Source: Gemmiger sp. An194
Lineage (GTDB): Bacteria; Bacillota; Clostridia; Oscillospirales; Ruminococcaceae
Assembly: GCF_002160145.1 (NCBI RefSeq)
Contig: NZ_NFKA01000009.1
Location: 57,254 to 121,253, forward strand
Direction: 5' to 3'
Length of the DNA: 64,000 nucleotides
Shown one piece after another: positions 42,189-50,550 of this stretch. A program made the position numbers and the translations under genes. How positions within the stretch are numbered: position 1 is the stretch's first letter; the number at the start of each line of letters is the position of its first letter. The notes below the pieces were generated by a model. It had not been told where the DNA came from. It saw only the letters and a list, made by a program, of their open reading frames with translations, and did not search any database.

Positions 42189-43862
42189 TTACTCAACGTA
42201 AGCGTACTGCAGGTACCAGTAGCCGTAGGGGCTGTGCCAGCTGCCCTTCAGGGAAGAGCTCTGCAGCCAGAAGTCATTGTAGAAGGCCAGGGGGATCATG
42301 GCGTAATCTTCCATGGCGATCTCTTCTGCGGCGTGCAGGTTGGCAAAGCGCTCGTCCTTATCAGCGATCTTGGTGTTGTCCATCATTGCATCGTATTCGG
42401 GGTTGGAGTACTTACCATCGTTGTTGCCGTTGCCGGTCATGAACAGCTCCAGCATGCTGGAGGGATCGTTGTAGTCGAATACCCAGCCGTTACGGGCCAT
42501 CTGGTAATCGCCAGCGCGGCGCAGCGGGGTGAAGGAGGACCATTCTACGACCTCAACCTCCAGGTTGATGCCCAGAACTTCCTTGTAGCACTGCTGCAGG
42601 TATTCCGCCACAGCCTTGTGGTAGCCGGAATCGTTGGTGGAGTAGGTGATGGTGGGGAAGCCTTCGCCATTGGGGTAACCAGCCTCAGCCAGAGCCTCCT
42701 GGGCCTGCTTCTTGGCTTCCTCGTAATCGGTGGGGATCACGTCGTAATCGGAATTGTCCATGTAAACGCTGCCGTCCGCATCGGTGATGCCAGGGCCGGT
42801 CAGCTTGTAGGCGGGAGAGTAAGTACCCTGCATCAAGGTGTTGGCCACGTACTCACGGTCGATGGCCAGGCTCAGAGCCTTACGTACATTCACATCGTTG
42901 AAGGGCTCGACCTGATCGTTCATGCTCAGGTAGTAGGTGCCCATGATGGGATCAACATAGAAGTCGCCGCCATCCTCGGCTTTGGTCAGGCTGGGGATTT
43001 CCTCGGTGGGAACGTCCTTGATCAGCTGGGCCTGGCCGGTGGTGTAAGCGGTGTAAGCAGCAGTGGAATCCTCCATCAGCAGGAAGGTGATGGTCTCAGA
43101 AACGATCTTGCTGGTATCCCAGCCGCCCTTGTAGTAGGGGTTCTTGCTGAACACGATCTGCTGACCAACGGTCCACTCGGTCATGTAGTAGGGGCCATTG
43201 GAGACATAGGTCTCGGGAGCGGTGGCCCAGGCATCGCCGTTGGCTTCGATGGTTTCCTGCTGCACGGGGCTCAAGGTAGCGAAGGCAGCCAGCTTATCGA
43301 AGTAGGTGCAGGGGTAGCTCAGGTGTACCACGAAGGTCTGAGCGTCGGGAGCTTCCACCTGCAGGGCATCGGGATCACCGTTCATGGCTTCATCATAGCC
43401 GGCGATCATGCCCACAGCAGTGGCGGAGTAGGGAGCAGCGGTGTTGGGATCAGCAACGCGCTTGTAAGTATAAACGAAGTCGTTGGCGTCCAGATCGGTG
43501 CCGTCGGACCACTTCAGGCCTTCACGCAGGTGGAAGGTCCAGGTGAGGCCATCCTCGCTGACCTCGTAGCTCTCGGCCTGGCCGGGCTGAATCTGGTTGT
43601 TCTCGTCCACGATCAGCAGGCCCTCGAAGGCGGTGATCAGAATGTTGGCGCCGTCGATGGCGCTGTTCAGCGCCGGGTCGATGGATTCGGGGTTGGGGCC
43701 GATCTGAACGGTAACGCCGGTAGCGGCAGTGGCAGAGCCGCTGGCCGCGGTGGAGTCGGTACTGGTAGCGCCACTGGTTGCAGTGGAGCCGGAGCCGCCG
43801 CCGCAGGCAGCCATGCTGAAGGCCATCACGGCAGCCAGCACGAGAGCTAACATCTTTTTCAT
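42189..43862 (-). CDS. Peptide-binding lipoprotein OppA, paralogue 3 (no tail)
   Basis: 557 aa. Lipobox MAAC with Cys20, a Gly/Ser/Thr linker, then the same SBP family 5 motifs as its neighbours (PNPESIDPALNSAIDGA, AESYEVSEDGLTWTFHLREG, RNGWVFDYNDPSSMLELF). It stops at YGYWYLQYAYVE, so it lacks the Ser/Ala/Glu tail of the other two. It is the binding protein nearest to the oppBCDF genes but is separated from them by a terminator and has its own promoter. TTCAGGAGGAAAG precedes ATG 43862; an open frame to 44045 is leader. Confidence 0.92.
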   Translation of the reverse strand: MKKMLALVLAAVMAFSMAACGGGSGSTATSGATSTDSTAASGSATAATGVTVQIGPNPESIDPALNSAIDGANILITAFEGLLIVDENNQIQPGQAESYEVSEDGLTWTFHLREGLKWSDGTDLDANDFVYTYKRVADPNTAAPYSATAVGMIAGYDEAMNGDPDALQVEAPDAQTFVVHLSYPCTYFDKLAAFATLSPVQQETIEANGDAWATAPETYVSNGPYYMTEWTVGQQIVFSKNPYYKGGWDTSKIVSETITFLLMEDSTAAYTAYTTGQAQLIKDVPTEEIPSLTKAEDGGDFYVDPIMGTYYLSMNDQVEPFNDVNVRKALSLAIDREYVANTLMQGTYSPAYKLTGPGITDADGSVYMDNSDYDVIPTDYEEAKKQAQEALAEAGYPNGEGFPTITYSTNDSGYHKAVAEYLQQCYKEVLGINLEVEVVEWSSFTPLRRAGDYQMARNGWVFDYNDPSSMLELFMTGNGNNDGKYSNPEYDAMMDNTKIADKDERFANLHAAEEIAMEDYAMIPLAFYNDFWLQSSSLKGSWHSPYGYWYLQYAYVE

Positions 43863-43976
43863 GGTTGCTTTCCTCCTGAATTTGGTTTTACCCTTTTCCG
43901 CCCTGGCCCCACAAGGACCGGAGCGAAGTGTTTTTTCACTGCGAACAATTGTGTCCGCTGCGATTGGCTTGCTAAC

Positions 43977-44006
43977 ATTGTAGCACTTTAGCCCAAAAAA
44001 GCGCAA
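43977..44006 (-). promoter_or_regulatory. Promoter of oppA paralogue 3
   Basis: TTGCGC (44001-44006), an 18-nt spacer TTTTTTGGGCTAAAGTGC and TACAAT (43977-43982). The spacer is identical to that of paralogue 1. Confidence 0.8.
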
Positions 44007-44155
44007 GTACAATTTTGCCTTTGTAAGAATTTTGTCTTTTTTCATGAATTTTTCATGGGTCTATCACATCTTTTTGCAGCAATTGTACGACAGATTCCCC
44101 GCATTTGGACAAAAATCTTTAGATTTCGCAAAACTGTTTGTAACTTTTTCGGGCG

Positions 44156-44196
44156 CAGAAAAAAGAATCCCCACCGCAATGCGGTGAGGATTCTTC
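44156..44196 (-). terminator. Terminator after the second oppBCDF operon
   Basis: Minus-strand AGAATCCTCACCGC-ATT-GCGGTGGGGATTCT followed by TTTTTC just after the oppF stop. It separates the permease/ATPase operon from the three oppA genes. Confidence 0.88.
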
Positions 44197-44204
44197 AAAT
44201 GCAC

Positions 44205-45218
44205 TTATTTCACCCGATCCAGGTGGTGGCAGGCAGCCCAGTGGCCGGAGGAGACCTCCTTGAACTCGGGCACCTCGCAGGCGCACTGCTCGTCTGCATA
44301 GGGGCAGCGGGTGCGGAAGCGGCAGCCGGAAGGGGGATTCAGCGGGCTGGGTACATCGCCCTCCAGCACGATACGCTTGGATTCCCGGGCGGCCTTGGGG
44401 TCCGCGATGGGAATGGCAGAGATCAGGCTGCGGGTGTAGGGATGCACGCTGTGGAAGGTCAGCTCATAGCTGTCGGCCAGCTCCACCAGCTTGCCCAGGT
44501 ACATAACGCCGATGCGGTTGGAGATGTGCTTCACGATGCTCAGATCGTGGGCAATGAACAGATAGGTCAGGCCCATCTCGCTCTGCAGGTCCTCAAACAT
44601 GTTGACTACCTGCGCCTGGATGGATACGTCCAGAGCGGAAACAGGCTCGTCACACACGATGAACTCGGGGTTTACCGCCAGGGCACGGGCAATGCCCACG
44701 CGCTGACGCTGACCGCCGGAGAACTCGTGAGGATAGCGGTTGGCGTGCTCAGAGTTCAGACCCACGCGCTGCAGCATGCTGATGATGCGGTCGTGGCGAT
44801 CCTTGTCATTCGCGGCCAGCTTGTGGATGTCGATGGCCTCGCCCACAATGTCGCCGATGGTCATACGGGGGTCCAGAGAAGCATAGGGGTCCTGGAACAC
44901 GATCTGCATCTTGCGGCGGTAGGGCAGCATGTCCACCGCGATCTTCTTCTCGGAATCAGGCAGCTTGCCGGAATCGTAGATCACGTTGCCGTCGTAGATG
45001 ATACGGCCGTCGGTGGGCTCGTACAGGCGCAGCAGGGTACGGCCGGTGGTGGTCTTGCCGCAGCCGGACTCACCTACCAGACCCAGGGTCTCGCCCTTGT
45101 TGATGAAAAAGCTCACGTCGTCCACAGCCTGGACGTAGCGGCGGTTCTTGCCGAAGCCGCCTGCGTTGAAGTACTGCTGGAGGTGCTGGACCTCAACCAG
45201 TTTTTTCTGCTCGCTCAT
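44205..45218 (-). CDS. oppF: Oligopeptide ABC transporter ATP-binding protein OppF (locus 2)
   Basis: 337 aa ABC ATPase with Walker [29 protein letters not shown], signature [15 protein letters not shown], Walker [14 protein letters not shown] and [19 protein letters not shown]. The C-terminal oligopeptide domain has the cysteine motif [18 protein letters not shown], which in some Opp/Dpp ATPases binds an iron-sulfur cluster and is absent from the first opp locus. Its start overlaps the oppD stop by 4 nt. It is the last gene of the locus 2 permease/ATPase operon. Confidence 0.95.
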   Translation of the reverse strand: MSEQKKLVEVQHLQQYFNAGGFGKNRRYVQAVDDVSFFINKGETLGLVGESGCGKTTTGRTLLRLYEPTDGRIIYDGNVIYDSGKLPDSEKKIAVDMLPYRRKMQIVFQDPYASLDPRMTIGDIVGEAIDIHKLAANDKDRHDRIISMLQRVGLNSEHANRYPHEFSGGQRQRVGIARALAVNPEFIVCDEPVSALDVSIQAQVVNMFEDLQSEMGLTYLFIAHDLSIVKHISNRIGVMYLGKLVELADSYELTFHSVHPYTRSLISAIPIADPKAARESKRIVLEGDVPSPLNPPSGCRFRTRCPYADEQCACEVPEFKEVSSGHWAACHHLDRVK

Positions 45219-46219
45219 TCAGCTTTTCCTCCTTTGCCTTCAAACTCGGCCTTCTGCAGCAGCCAGCACTGGGTGTAATGGGTATCGCTCAGGTCAGTGC
45301 GCGGGGGCATCTGACGCAGGCAGATCTTCATGCAGCTCTTGCAGCGGGGCGCAAAGGGGCAGCCGGCAGGAGGATTCAGCAGGTCCACGGGGCTGCCTTC
45401 GATGGGCACCAGACGCTCCTTCTCCTTCTGGTTCAGCTTGGGGATGGAGTTGATCAGGCCCTTGGTGTATTCGTGCTTGGGGTTGTAGAAGATCTCGTCG
45501 GTGGTGCCGTACTCAACGATCTTACCGGCGTACATAACAGCGATCTTCTCGCACATGCTGGCCACAACACCCAGGTCGTGGGTGATCATGATGATGCTCA
45601 TGCCCAGCTTTTTGCGCAGCTCCATCATCAGCTCCAGAATCTGGGCCTGGATGGTCACGTCCAGAGCGGTGGTGGGCTCGTCGGCGATGAGCAGCTTGGG
45701 CTCACAGGCCAGGGCGATGGCGATCATCACGCGCTGACGCATACCGCCGGACAGCTCGTGCGGGTACTGCTTCAAACGGCGCTCGGGCTCGTTGATGCCT
45801 ACCAGCTCCAGCAGTTCCTTGGCGCGGGCATAGGCTTCCTTCTTATCCTTGTTGGTGTGCAGACGCACCATTTCCACGATCTGGTTGCCGATGGTGTACA
45901 CCGGGTTCAGGCTGGTCATGGGGTCCTGGAAGATGATGGAGATCTCCTCACCGCGCATTTTGCGGAATTCCTTCTCGGTCATCTTCTCCACTTCGTGGCC
46001 ATTGAAACGCAGCTCACCGCCGATCAGCTTTCCGGGGTAAGCGGTCAGGCCCATCAGGGAGTAGGCGGTTACGGACTTACCGGAGCCGGACTCGCCCACG
46101 ATGCCCAGAACCTCGCCCTGCTTCATGGAGAAAGACACGTTGTTCAGTGCCTTCACCTCGCCCGCGGGGGTGAAGAAGGAGAGGCGTTCGTTTTTGATAT
46201 CAAGCAAAAGATCACTCAT
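45215..46219 (-). CDS. oppD: Oligopeptide ABC transporter ATP-binding protein OppD (locus 2)
   Basis: 334 aa ABC ATPase. Walker [14 protein letters not shown] near residue 43, [16 protein letters not shown], signature [15 protein letters not shown], Walker [14 protein letters not shown] and [10 protein letters not shown] are intact. The C-terminal region carries [20 protein letters not shown] (motif) and the cysteines RCKSCMKIC, a candidate Fe-S site. AAAGGAGAAG precedes ATG 46219. It is coupled to oppF by an ATGA overlap. Confidence 0.95.
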   Translation of the reverse strand: MSDLLLDIKNERLSFFTPAGEVKALNNVSFSMKQGEVLGIVGESGSGKSVTAYSLMGLTAYPGKLIGGELRFNGHEVEKMTEKEFRKMRGEEISIIFQDPMTSLNPVYTIGNQIVEMVRLHTNKDKKEAYARAKELLELVGINEPERRLKQYPHELSGGMRQRVMIAIALACEPKLLIADEPTTALDVTIQAQILELMMELRKKLGMSIIMITHDLGVVASMCEKIAVMYAGKIVEYGTTDEIFYNPKHEYTKGLINSIPKLNQKEKERLVPIEGSPVDLLNPPAGCPFAPRCKSCMKICLRQMPPRTDLSDTHYTQCWLLQKAEFEGKGGKAE

Positions 46220-46237
46220 GGTTCGCTTCTCCTTTCG

Positions 46238-47290
46238 TTAGTTTTTCAGCTTCGGGTCGAAGGCGTCACGCAGGCCGTCGCCCAGCAGGTTGAAGCTCAG
46301 GATGATGATGCTGATGATTGCAGCAGGCAGGAACAGCAGGTGAGGATAGGTGTTCATGCCCTTCAGCGCATCAGTAGCCAGGCTGCCCAGGCTGGGCAGG
46401 GGAACCGCAACGCCCATGCCCAGGAAGCTCATGAAGCTCTCGGTGAAGATGGACGAGGGGATCTGCAGAGTGGTGGTAACGATCAGGGTACCGATGCAGT
46501 TGGTGAGCAGGTGCTTTTTGATGATGCGGCCGTTGGAGGCACCCAGGGCCCGGGCGGCGGTGACATACTCCGCCTCCTTCAGGGTCAGGATCTGGCTGCG
46601 CACGATACGGGCCATGCTGACCCAGTACAGCAGGGCGAACACGATGAAGATACTTACCAGGTTGGGGCCCAGGGTCTGCAGCCAGCCGAAGCCGGGGGCA
46701 TTGGCCAGAGTCTCCAGCGGGGCCTTCAAGGCAAAGCCCAGCAGAATAATCAGCAGAATATCGGGGATGGTGTAGATGATATCGGTGATACGCATCATGA
46801 TCATATCCACCCAGCCGCCGAAGAAGGCGGAGATGGAGCCGTAGATGGAACCGATAACCAGAATCATGGCGCTGGCCACGATACCGACCAGCAGACTGAT
46901 CCGGGCGCCGATCATCAGACGGATGGCGTAGTCACGGCCCAGCTTATCGGTACCTGCAATGTGGGGGAACACGCTCTCACCGGCGGCGATGCGCTCCAGC
47001 TCCTGGGCGGAATACTCCATGGGAGCCAGGTTCTCGCTGCCGCGTACCTGCTGCTCATAGCTGTAGGGGTAGAACATGGGCACGATGAAGGCGAAGAACA
47101 TGATGATAAGGATGACCACCAGGCTGACCATGGCGATCTTGTTTTTGCGGAAACGGCGCAGGCCGTCCTTCCAGAAGCTCACGCTTTCGCGCATGACCAC
47201 CAGGCTTTCCTGCTCATCCTTGGAGGCGGGCAGAAAATCTTCCGGCTTCAGGTCCAGCTGAAAGCTCAAAGGATTCTTTTGCATATCCAT
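46238..47290 (-). CDS. oppC: Oligopeptide ABC transporter permease OppC (locus 2)
   Basis: 350 aa permease. A roughly 55-residue cytoplasmic N-terminus precedes the first helix (MVSLVVILIIMFFAFIVP). The HIAGTDKLGRDYAIRLMIGAR loop and the EAA motif TAARALGASNGRIIKKHLLTN near residue 240 identify OppC. The end DGLRDAFDPKLKN parallels the locus 1 protein. AAGGAGG precedes ATG 47290. It lies 15 nt after oppB and 18 nt before oppD. Confidence 0.95.
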   Translation of the reverse strand: MDMQKNPLSFQLDLKPEDFLPASKDEQESLVVMRESVSFWKDGLRRFRKNKIAMVSLVVILIIMFFAFIVPMFYPYSYEQQVRGSENLAPMEYSAQELERIAAGESVFPHIAGTDKLGRDYAIRLMIGARISLLVGIVASAMILVIGSIYGSISAFFGGWVDMIMMRITDIIYTIPDILLIILLGFALKAPLETLANAPGFGWLQTLGPNLVSIFIVFALLYWVSMARIVRSQILTLKEAEYVTAARALGASNGRIIKKHLLTNCIGTLIVTTTLQIPSSIFTESFMSFLGMGVAVPLPSLGSLATDALKGMNTYPHLLFLPAAIISIIILSFNLLGDGLRDAFDPKLKN

Positions 47291-47305
47291 TTTTCTGTAT
47301 CCTCC

Positions 47306-48223
47306 TTACTTCAGCTTGATGCGCGGGTCGATGATCTTGTACAGGATATCGACAACCACGTTGATGGCGATAACCAGAGCCGCCAGGAAGATGGTGGTGC
47401 CCATGATCATCATGTAGTCACGGTTGGTGATGGCGGAAACGAACTCACGGCCCAGACCGGGGATGGTGAAGATCTTTTCCACAACGAAGGAACCAACCAG
47501 CAGACCGGCCAGCATGGGACCAACATAGGTAACAACCGGCAGGATGGCGTTACGCAGGGCATGCTTGAACAGGGTCTTGAAGCCGGACACACCCTTGGCA
47601 CGGGCGGTACGCATGTAATCCTGACCCATAACATCCAGCAGGCTGGAACGCATCAGACGGGCAATGTAAGCGGTGGGATAGAAGGCCAGAGCGGTCACCG
47701 GCATGATATAAGATGCCGGCGAATCCAGGCCGATGGTTGGCAATAGCTGAAGCTTTGAACCAAATGTATAGATCAGCACCGAGCTGGTAACGAAGCTGGG
47801 TACCGCGATGCCGCAGGTGGCAAAGAAAATGATCAGGTTATCGGCCCACTTGCCGCGGTGATAAGCAGCCAGACAGCCCATGGGGATACCCACGACCAGA
47901 GCAACCACCACAGCGGTGCCGCCCAGGCTGGCGGAAACCGGGAACTTGGTGGCGATGATGTCGCTCACGTCACGGCCGCGCTGCTTCAGGCTGGGACCGA
48001 AGTCACCATGCAGGGCGTTGACCAGGTAGTTCTTGTACTGCACCAGGACCGGCTGATCCAGGCCGTATTTTGCTTCCAGCGCGGCCATAGCCTGTGCGCT
48101 GATGGCTTTTTCCGACATGAAGGGACCGCCGGGAACGGCCTGCATGAGGAAAAAGGTGAGGGTCGCCACGATGAACAGGCTCAGAAGACCCATGGCGATG
48201 CGCTTGATGGCGTATTTTACCAT
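47306..48223 (-). CDS. oppB: Oligopeptide ABC transporter permease OppB (locus 2)
   Basis: 305 aa permease, first gene of the second opp operon. The N-terminal KYAIKRIAMGLLSLFIVATL helix, MQAVPGGPFMSEKAIS, EAKYGLDQPVLVQYKNYL and the EAA loop RTARAKGVSGFKTLFKHALRN near residue 210 fit OppB. The start is ATG 48223, 8 nt after AAGGAG. An in-frame GTG at 48232 is too close to that site to be used. A long leader (about 190 nt) separates it from the promoter at 48419. Confidence 0.95.
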   Translation of the reverse strand: MVKYAIKRIAMGLLSLFIVATLTFFLMQAVPGGPFMSEKAISAQAMAALEAKYGLDQPVLVQYKNYLVNALHGDFGPSLKQRGRDVSDIIATKFPVSASLGGTAVVVALVVGIPMGCLAAYHRGKWADNLIIFFATCGIAVPSFVTSSVLIYTFGSKLQLLPTIGLDSPASYIMPVTALAFYPTAYIARLMRSSLLDVMGQDYMRTARAKGVSGFKTLFKHALRNAILPVVTYVGPMLAGLLVGSFVVEKIFTIPGLGREFVSAITNRDYMMIMGTTIFLAALVIAINVVVDILYKIIDPRIKLK

Positions 48224-48418
48224 CTCTTTCACTCCTTATCATCTTTAACCTTTGCCCGCGTGCTGCGGGTAAACGCTCGAATCAAAATACGCGCAGAACT
48301 GACCGTCTCTCAAAAACAAGCGCCCCCGGCACACAGCTTTTTCACTGTGCGTTTGCTGAGAACGCCGTGCTGTTTGTTCGATGGCATTTGGAACTGCGCG
48401 TACACAGATACAAAATAT

Positions 48419-48447
48419 ATACTACTTTATTCCGCTAAATTTGTCAA
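48419..48447 (-). promoter_or_regulatory. Promoter of the second oppBCDF operon
   Basis: Perfect TTGACA (48442-48447), a 17-nt spacer and TAGTAT (48419-48424) on the minus strand. The stretch 48224-48930 contains no convincing gene; besides this promoter and the tRNA promoter it is AT-rich spacer. Confidence 0.75.
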
Positions 48448-48867
48448 CGCTCTTTTTCAAATTTACGCTGTATTTCTTTGAAAAACGAGCCTTCTTTTCC
48501 CATTGCAAGGCCATTTTCCCAGCCACTGTATATCTTTTTGTCTTTATTATAGTAGCATAAGCGCAGAATTTGTATGCGCATGAAATACATATTTTTTCAT
48601 TCTGCACAAAATCGGAGCTGTTTGCTTACTGACAACACTTCTTTCCGGGGCAAGCCGAAAAAAATGTGAAAAAAAGGTGAAAACCCGAATTTCACATCCT
48701 TTATGGGCATCTGCCGCAGCAAGCCCCCGCAAAAAAGGGGAATCATCCAATTCCGTACAGCGCAGCCTCACCACCTTGGGAATACGCCGGAAACTTCGTG
48801 AGATAAGGGGGTAAAAAAGGGGCAAATCAGAGCCTCCAAAAAAATTTAAAAAATTTCAAAAAAAGCG

Positions 48868-48896
48868 TTGACAATCGGAAGGTTATCTGATAATAT
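48868..48896 (+). promoter_or_regulatory. Promoter of tRNA-Arg
   Basis: Perfect TTGACA (48868-48873), a 17-nt spacer and TAATAT (48891-48896), preceded by A/T tracts resembling an UP element. Confidence 0.85.
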
Positions 48897-48932
48897 ATTT
48901 CTTGCACCGCACAAGACGGTTGCAAACGAGAT

Positions 48933-49009
48933 GCGCTGGTAGCTCAGTTGGATAGAGTGTCTGACTACGAATCAGAAGGTCAGGGGTTCGAATCCCTTCC
49001 AGCGCACCA
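48933..49009 (+). tRNA. tRNA-Arg (anticodon ACG)
   Basis: 77 nt including an encoded CCA end. The acceptor stem GCGCTGG pairs with CCAGCGC. The D loop is AGCTCAGTTGGATAGAG, the anticodon stem-loop CTGACTACGAATCAG (anticodon ACG, decoding CGN after A34-to-inosine editing), and the T arm GGGGTTCGAATCCCT. It has a strong promoter and is followed by a hairpin terminator. Confidence 0.97.
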
Positions 49010-49102
49010 TCAGAACCTGTAAGTCGAAAGGCTTGCAGGTTCTTTTGTTTTTCACCAAGCTTTCCGGGGATTCGAACCCGAAAGGGTGCACGGCGTGAAG
49101 AA
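48991..49102 (+). repeat. Direct repeat copy 1: tRNA-Arg 3' end plus downstream flank
   Basis: About 112 nt starting at AATCCCTTCCAGCGCACCAT inside the tRNA T arm. It runs through the terminator and a CTTTCCGGGGATTCGAACCC segment, and recurs 202 nt downstream (49193-49303) with a few changes. Confidence 0.9.
49012..49050 (+). terminator. Terminator of tRNA-Arg
   Basis: AGAACCTG...GCAGGTTCT hairpin followed by TTTGTTTTT directly after the tRNA. The same hairpin is repeated at about 49214-49252. Confidence 0.8.
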
Positions 49103-49192
49103 AACCTGCCGGTGGCAGGTTTTTAGCCGGGCTGCGCGCAGAAGCTACGCTTCAAGCGCCGCAGGGGTTTCCCTACGGGGAAAGCCCTGCTA

Positions 49193-49303
49193 AATCCCTT
49201 CCAGCGCACCATCAGAACCTGCAAGTTGAAAAGCTTGCAGGTTCTTTTGTTTTTACCAGGCTTTCCGGGGATTCGAACCCGAAAGGGTGCACGGCGTGAA
49301 GAA
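49193..49303 (+). repeat. Direct repeat copy 2: orphan tRNA-Arg 3' end plus flank
   Basis: Second copy of the 48991-49102 segment. It carries the last 17 nt of the tRNA (with CCA) but no tRNA body. The 90 nt between the copies (49103-49192) hold two hairpins and no ORF. This fits a partly deleted tandem tRNA duplication or an integration/excision scar. Confidence 0.85.
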
Positions 49304-49305
49304 TT

Positions 49306-49335
49306 GCTGCGGGCAAACCAGCCCGCAGCTTTTTT
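49306..49335 (+). terminator. Strong hairpin terminator after the repeat
   Basis: GCTGCGGGC / GCCCGCAGC with a 6-nt loop and six T. Confidence 0.8.
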
Positions 49336-49378
49336 ATTCCGGCATTTCTCGCCCAGCCGCCGGGGAACAGGGGAGCCG

Positions 49379-49407
49379 TTGCAATTAGGGCGTGCCTTTG
49401 CTACAAT
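49379..49407 (+). promoter_or_regulatory. Promoter of the NERD-like gene
   Basis: TTGCAA (49379-49384), a 17-nt spacer and TACAAT (49402-49407). Confidence 0.7.
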
Positions 49408-49470
49408 AGAAATATTCTGATGCAAATCAGGCGCGGGTGCACCGCGCCATGAAAAAGGAGTGTTTCGATC

Positions 49471-50091
49471 ATGACCCCTGAACTGATCATTCAGATCGTG
49501 GCAGTGGTGGTGGTAATTGCGATTTTCGGCGTTGCCGTGTATCTGCTGAGCCCCGCCCGCAAAACCGAGAAGGCCGCCAAGGCCGGCCCTATCCCGGACG
49601 ATGAGCACGCAAACGCCGAAGCGGTGCTGCGGCAGCTGCGCCGGTATGCGGCCACCAATGAATTCCGCGTGGTGGAACCGGTTCACATTGAAAATTCCAA
49701 GGCCAGTGCGGATCTGGATGCGCTGCTGGTGGGCTGGTTCGGCGTTCTGGGTGTGAAGTGCCTGGGTTACGGCGGAACCATTTACGGCCAGGCTTCCGAC
49801 GCGGAATGGGTGCAGGAGATGAACGGCCAGCGCCGGACCTTCACCAATCCCCTGAAGCGGGCCGAGCAGAGCGCCCGTGCAGTACGGCAGGCTCTGTTTG
49901 AGGCCAAGATCAAAAATGTTCCGGTGGAGACCGTTGTGGTATTCACCGGCAAAAAGACCCAGTTGGCACTGCCTCGCTCCTGCGGGCACTACACCATCGA
50001 GCAGTTCTCCACCTATTTGAAGTCCGTTCATTTTGAAGAGGACAAAAAGGTGGAGGTTGAGCCGGTGGCCGCTGCGCTCAGCGCCAAGTAA
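49471..50091 (+). CDS. Membrane-anchored NERD-like (nuclease-related) domain protein
   Basis: 206 aa. One N-terminal helix (residues 5-27, IIQIVAVVVVIAIFGVAVYLL), then a basic linker. Residues 65-170 resemble the NERD domain: LDALLVGWFGVLGVKCLGYGGTIYG matches the hD...hhIExK nuclease core, and TNPLKRAEQSARAVRQAL and VPVETVVVFTGKKTQLALP match later NERD blocks. The catalytic Glu of the ExK motif appears to be Gly (VLGVKC), so nuclease activity is doubtful. AAGGAG precedes ATG 49471. It is monocistronic, with its own promoter and terminator. Confidence 0.65.
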   Translation: MTPELIIQIVAVVVVIAIFGVAVYLLSPARKTEKAAKAGPIPDDEHANAEAVLRQLRRYAATNEFRVVEPVHIENSKASADLDALLVGWFGVLGVKCLGYGGTIYGQASDAEWVQEMNGQRRTFTNPLKRAEQSARAVRQALFEAKIKNVPVETVVVFTGKKTQLALPRSCGHYTIEQFSTYLKSVHFEEDKKVEVEPVAAALSAK

Positions 50092-50109
50092 TTCCATACC
50101 AAAGCATTT

Positions 50110-50146
50110 CAGCCGGTGTGCAGCGCGCACCGGCTTCTTTTTATCC
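50110..50146 (+). terminator. Terminator after the NERD-like gene
   Basis: GCCGGTGTGC-AGC-GCGCACCGGC stem (one G-U pair) followed by TTCTTTTT. Confidence 0.8.
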
Positions 50147-50225
50147 AAATTATTCCCGCTTTGCAATTTACAAAATGTTCATAGTGCTTTAAAACTTCTT
50201 CCGCAACTTACGGGTATACTAAGAA

Positions 50226-50335
50226 TCACAGAACAGCGGAGCCGCAACCGAGGTTCTGTACATGATTCCTCCTCACACCAAAGCGATACCCCTTACACCC
50301 CTCCGTGGTCCGCAAGCACGGAGGGGCATTTTTTT
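50226..50335 (+). ncRNA. Candidate small structured RNA
   Basis: After an extended-type -10 (TATACT, 50215-50220) there is a roughly 110-nt stretch with two hairpins: CAGAAC...GTTCTG with an inner CGG/CCG, and a terminator CCCCTCCGTG-GTCCGCAAG-CACGGAGGGG followed by CATTTTTTT. No convincing ORF spans it. The -35 is weak. A short ORF from ATG 50262 has a GAGG upstream but reads through the terminator in the wrong frame for the repeat region. Function unknown. Confidence 0.4.
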
Positions 50336-50340
50336 ACCTA

Positions 50341-50530
50341 CCCGACCGGTGGCCGGAACGAATACGCTTATCCTTATGCACCCGGTTTTCCTCAGCAAGC
50401 ACCGCCAGCACCCTTTTTTATCGACCCGACCGGTGGCCGGAACGGATACGCTTATCCTTATGCACCCGGTTTTCCTCAGCAAATATCGCTGACTGCCTTT
50501 TGCCTGCCCGACCGACAGCAATACCATATA
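50341..50530 (+). repeat. 84-bp tandem repeat, possible gene remnant
   Basis: A 58-nt unit beginning CCCGACCGGTGGCCGGAACG occurs at 50341-50398 and 50425-50482 with one difference. A degraded third copy starts at 50507. In one frame (open 50033-50566) each unit reads PTGGRNxYAYPYAPGFPQQ with a 28-codon period, a protein-like Pro/Tyr/Gly repeat, but no start codon with a ribosome site precedes it. It may be the tail of a decayed gene or part of the adjacent RNA element. Confidence 0.6.
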
Positions 50531-50550
50531 AAACTTAATTCCAAAAGCAA

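Noticed and set aside
37898..43850. Long plus-strand open frames opposite the three oppA paralogues (about 530-600 codons each)
   Set aside because: Similar to each other only because the genes beneath them are paralogues; Val/Gly/His-rich shadows.
48547..48825. A 92-codon ORF on the minus strand between opp locus 2 and tRNA-Arg
   Set aside because: Basic, Arg/Phe-rich translation without a ribosome site. The stretch is AT-rich spacer containing promoters.
50341..50482. CRISPR-like repeat
   Set aside because: Only two good units with an 84-bp period, no spacer variation pattern and no cas genes. Treated as a tandem repeat.
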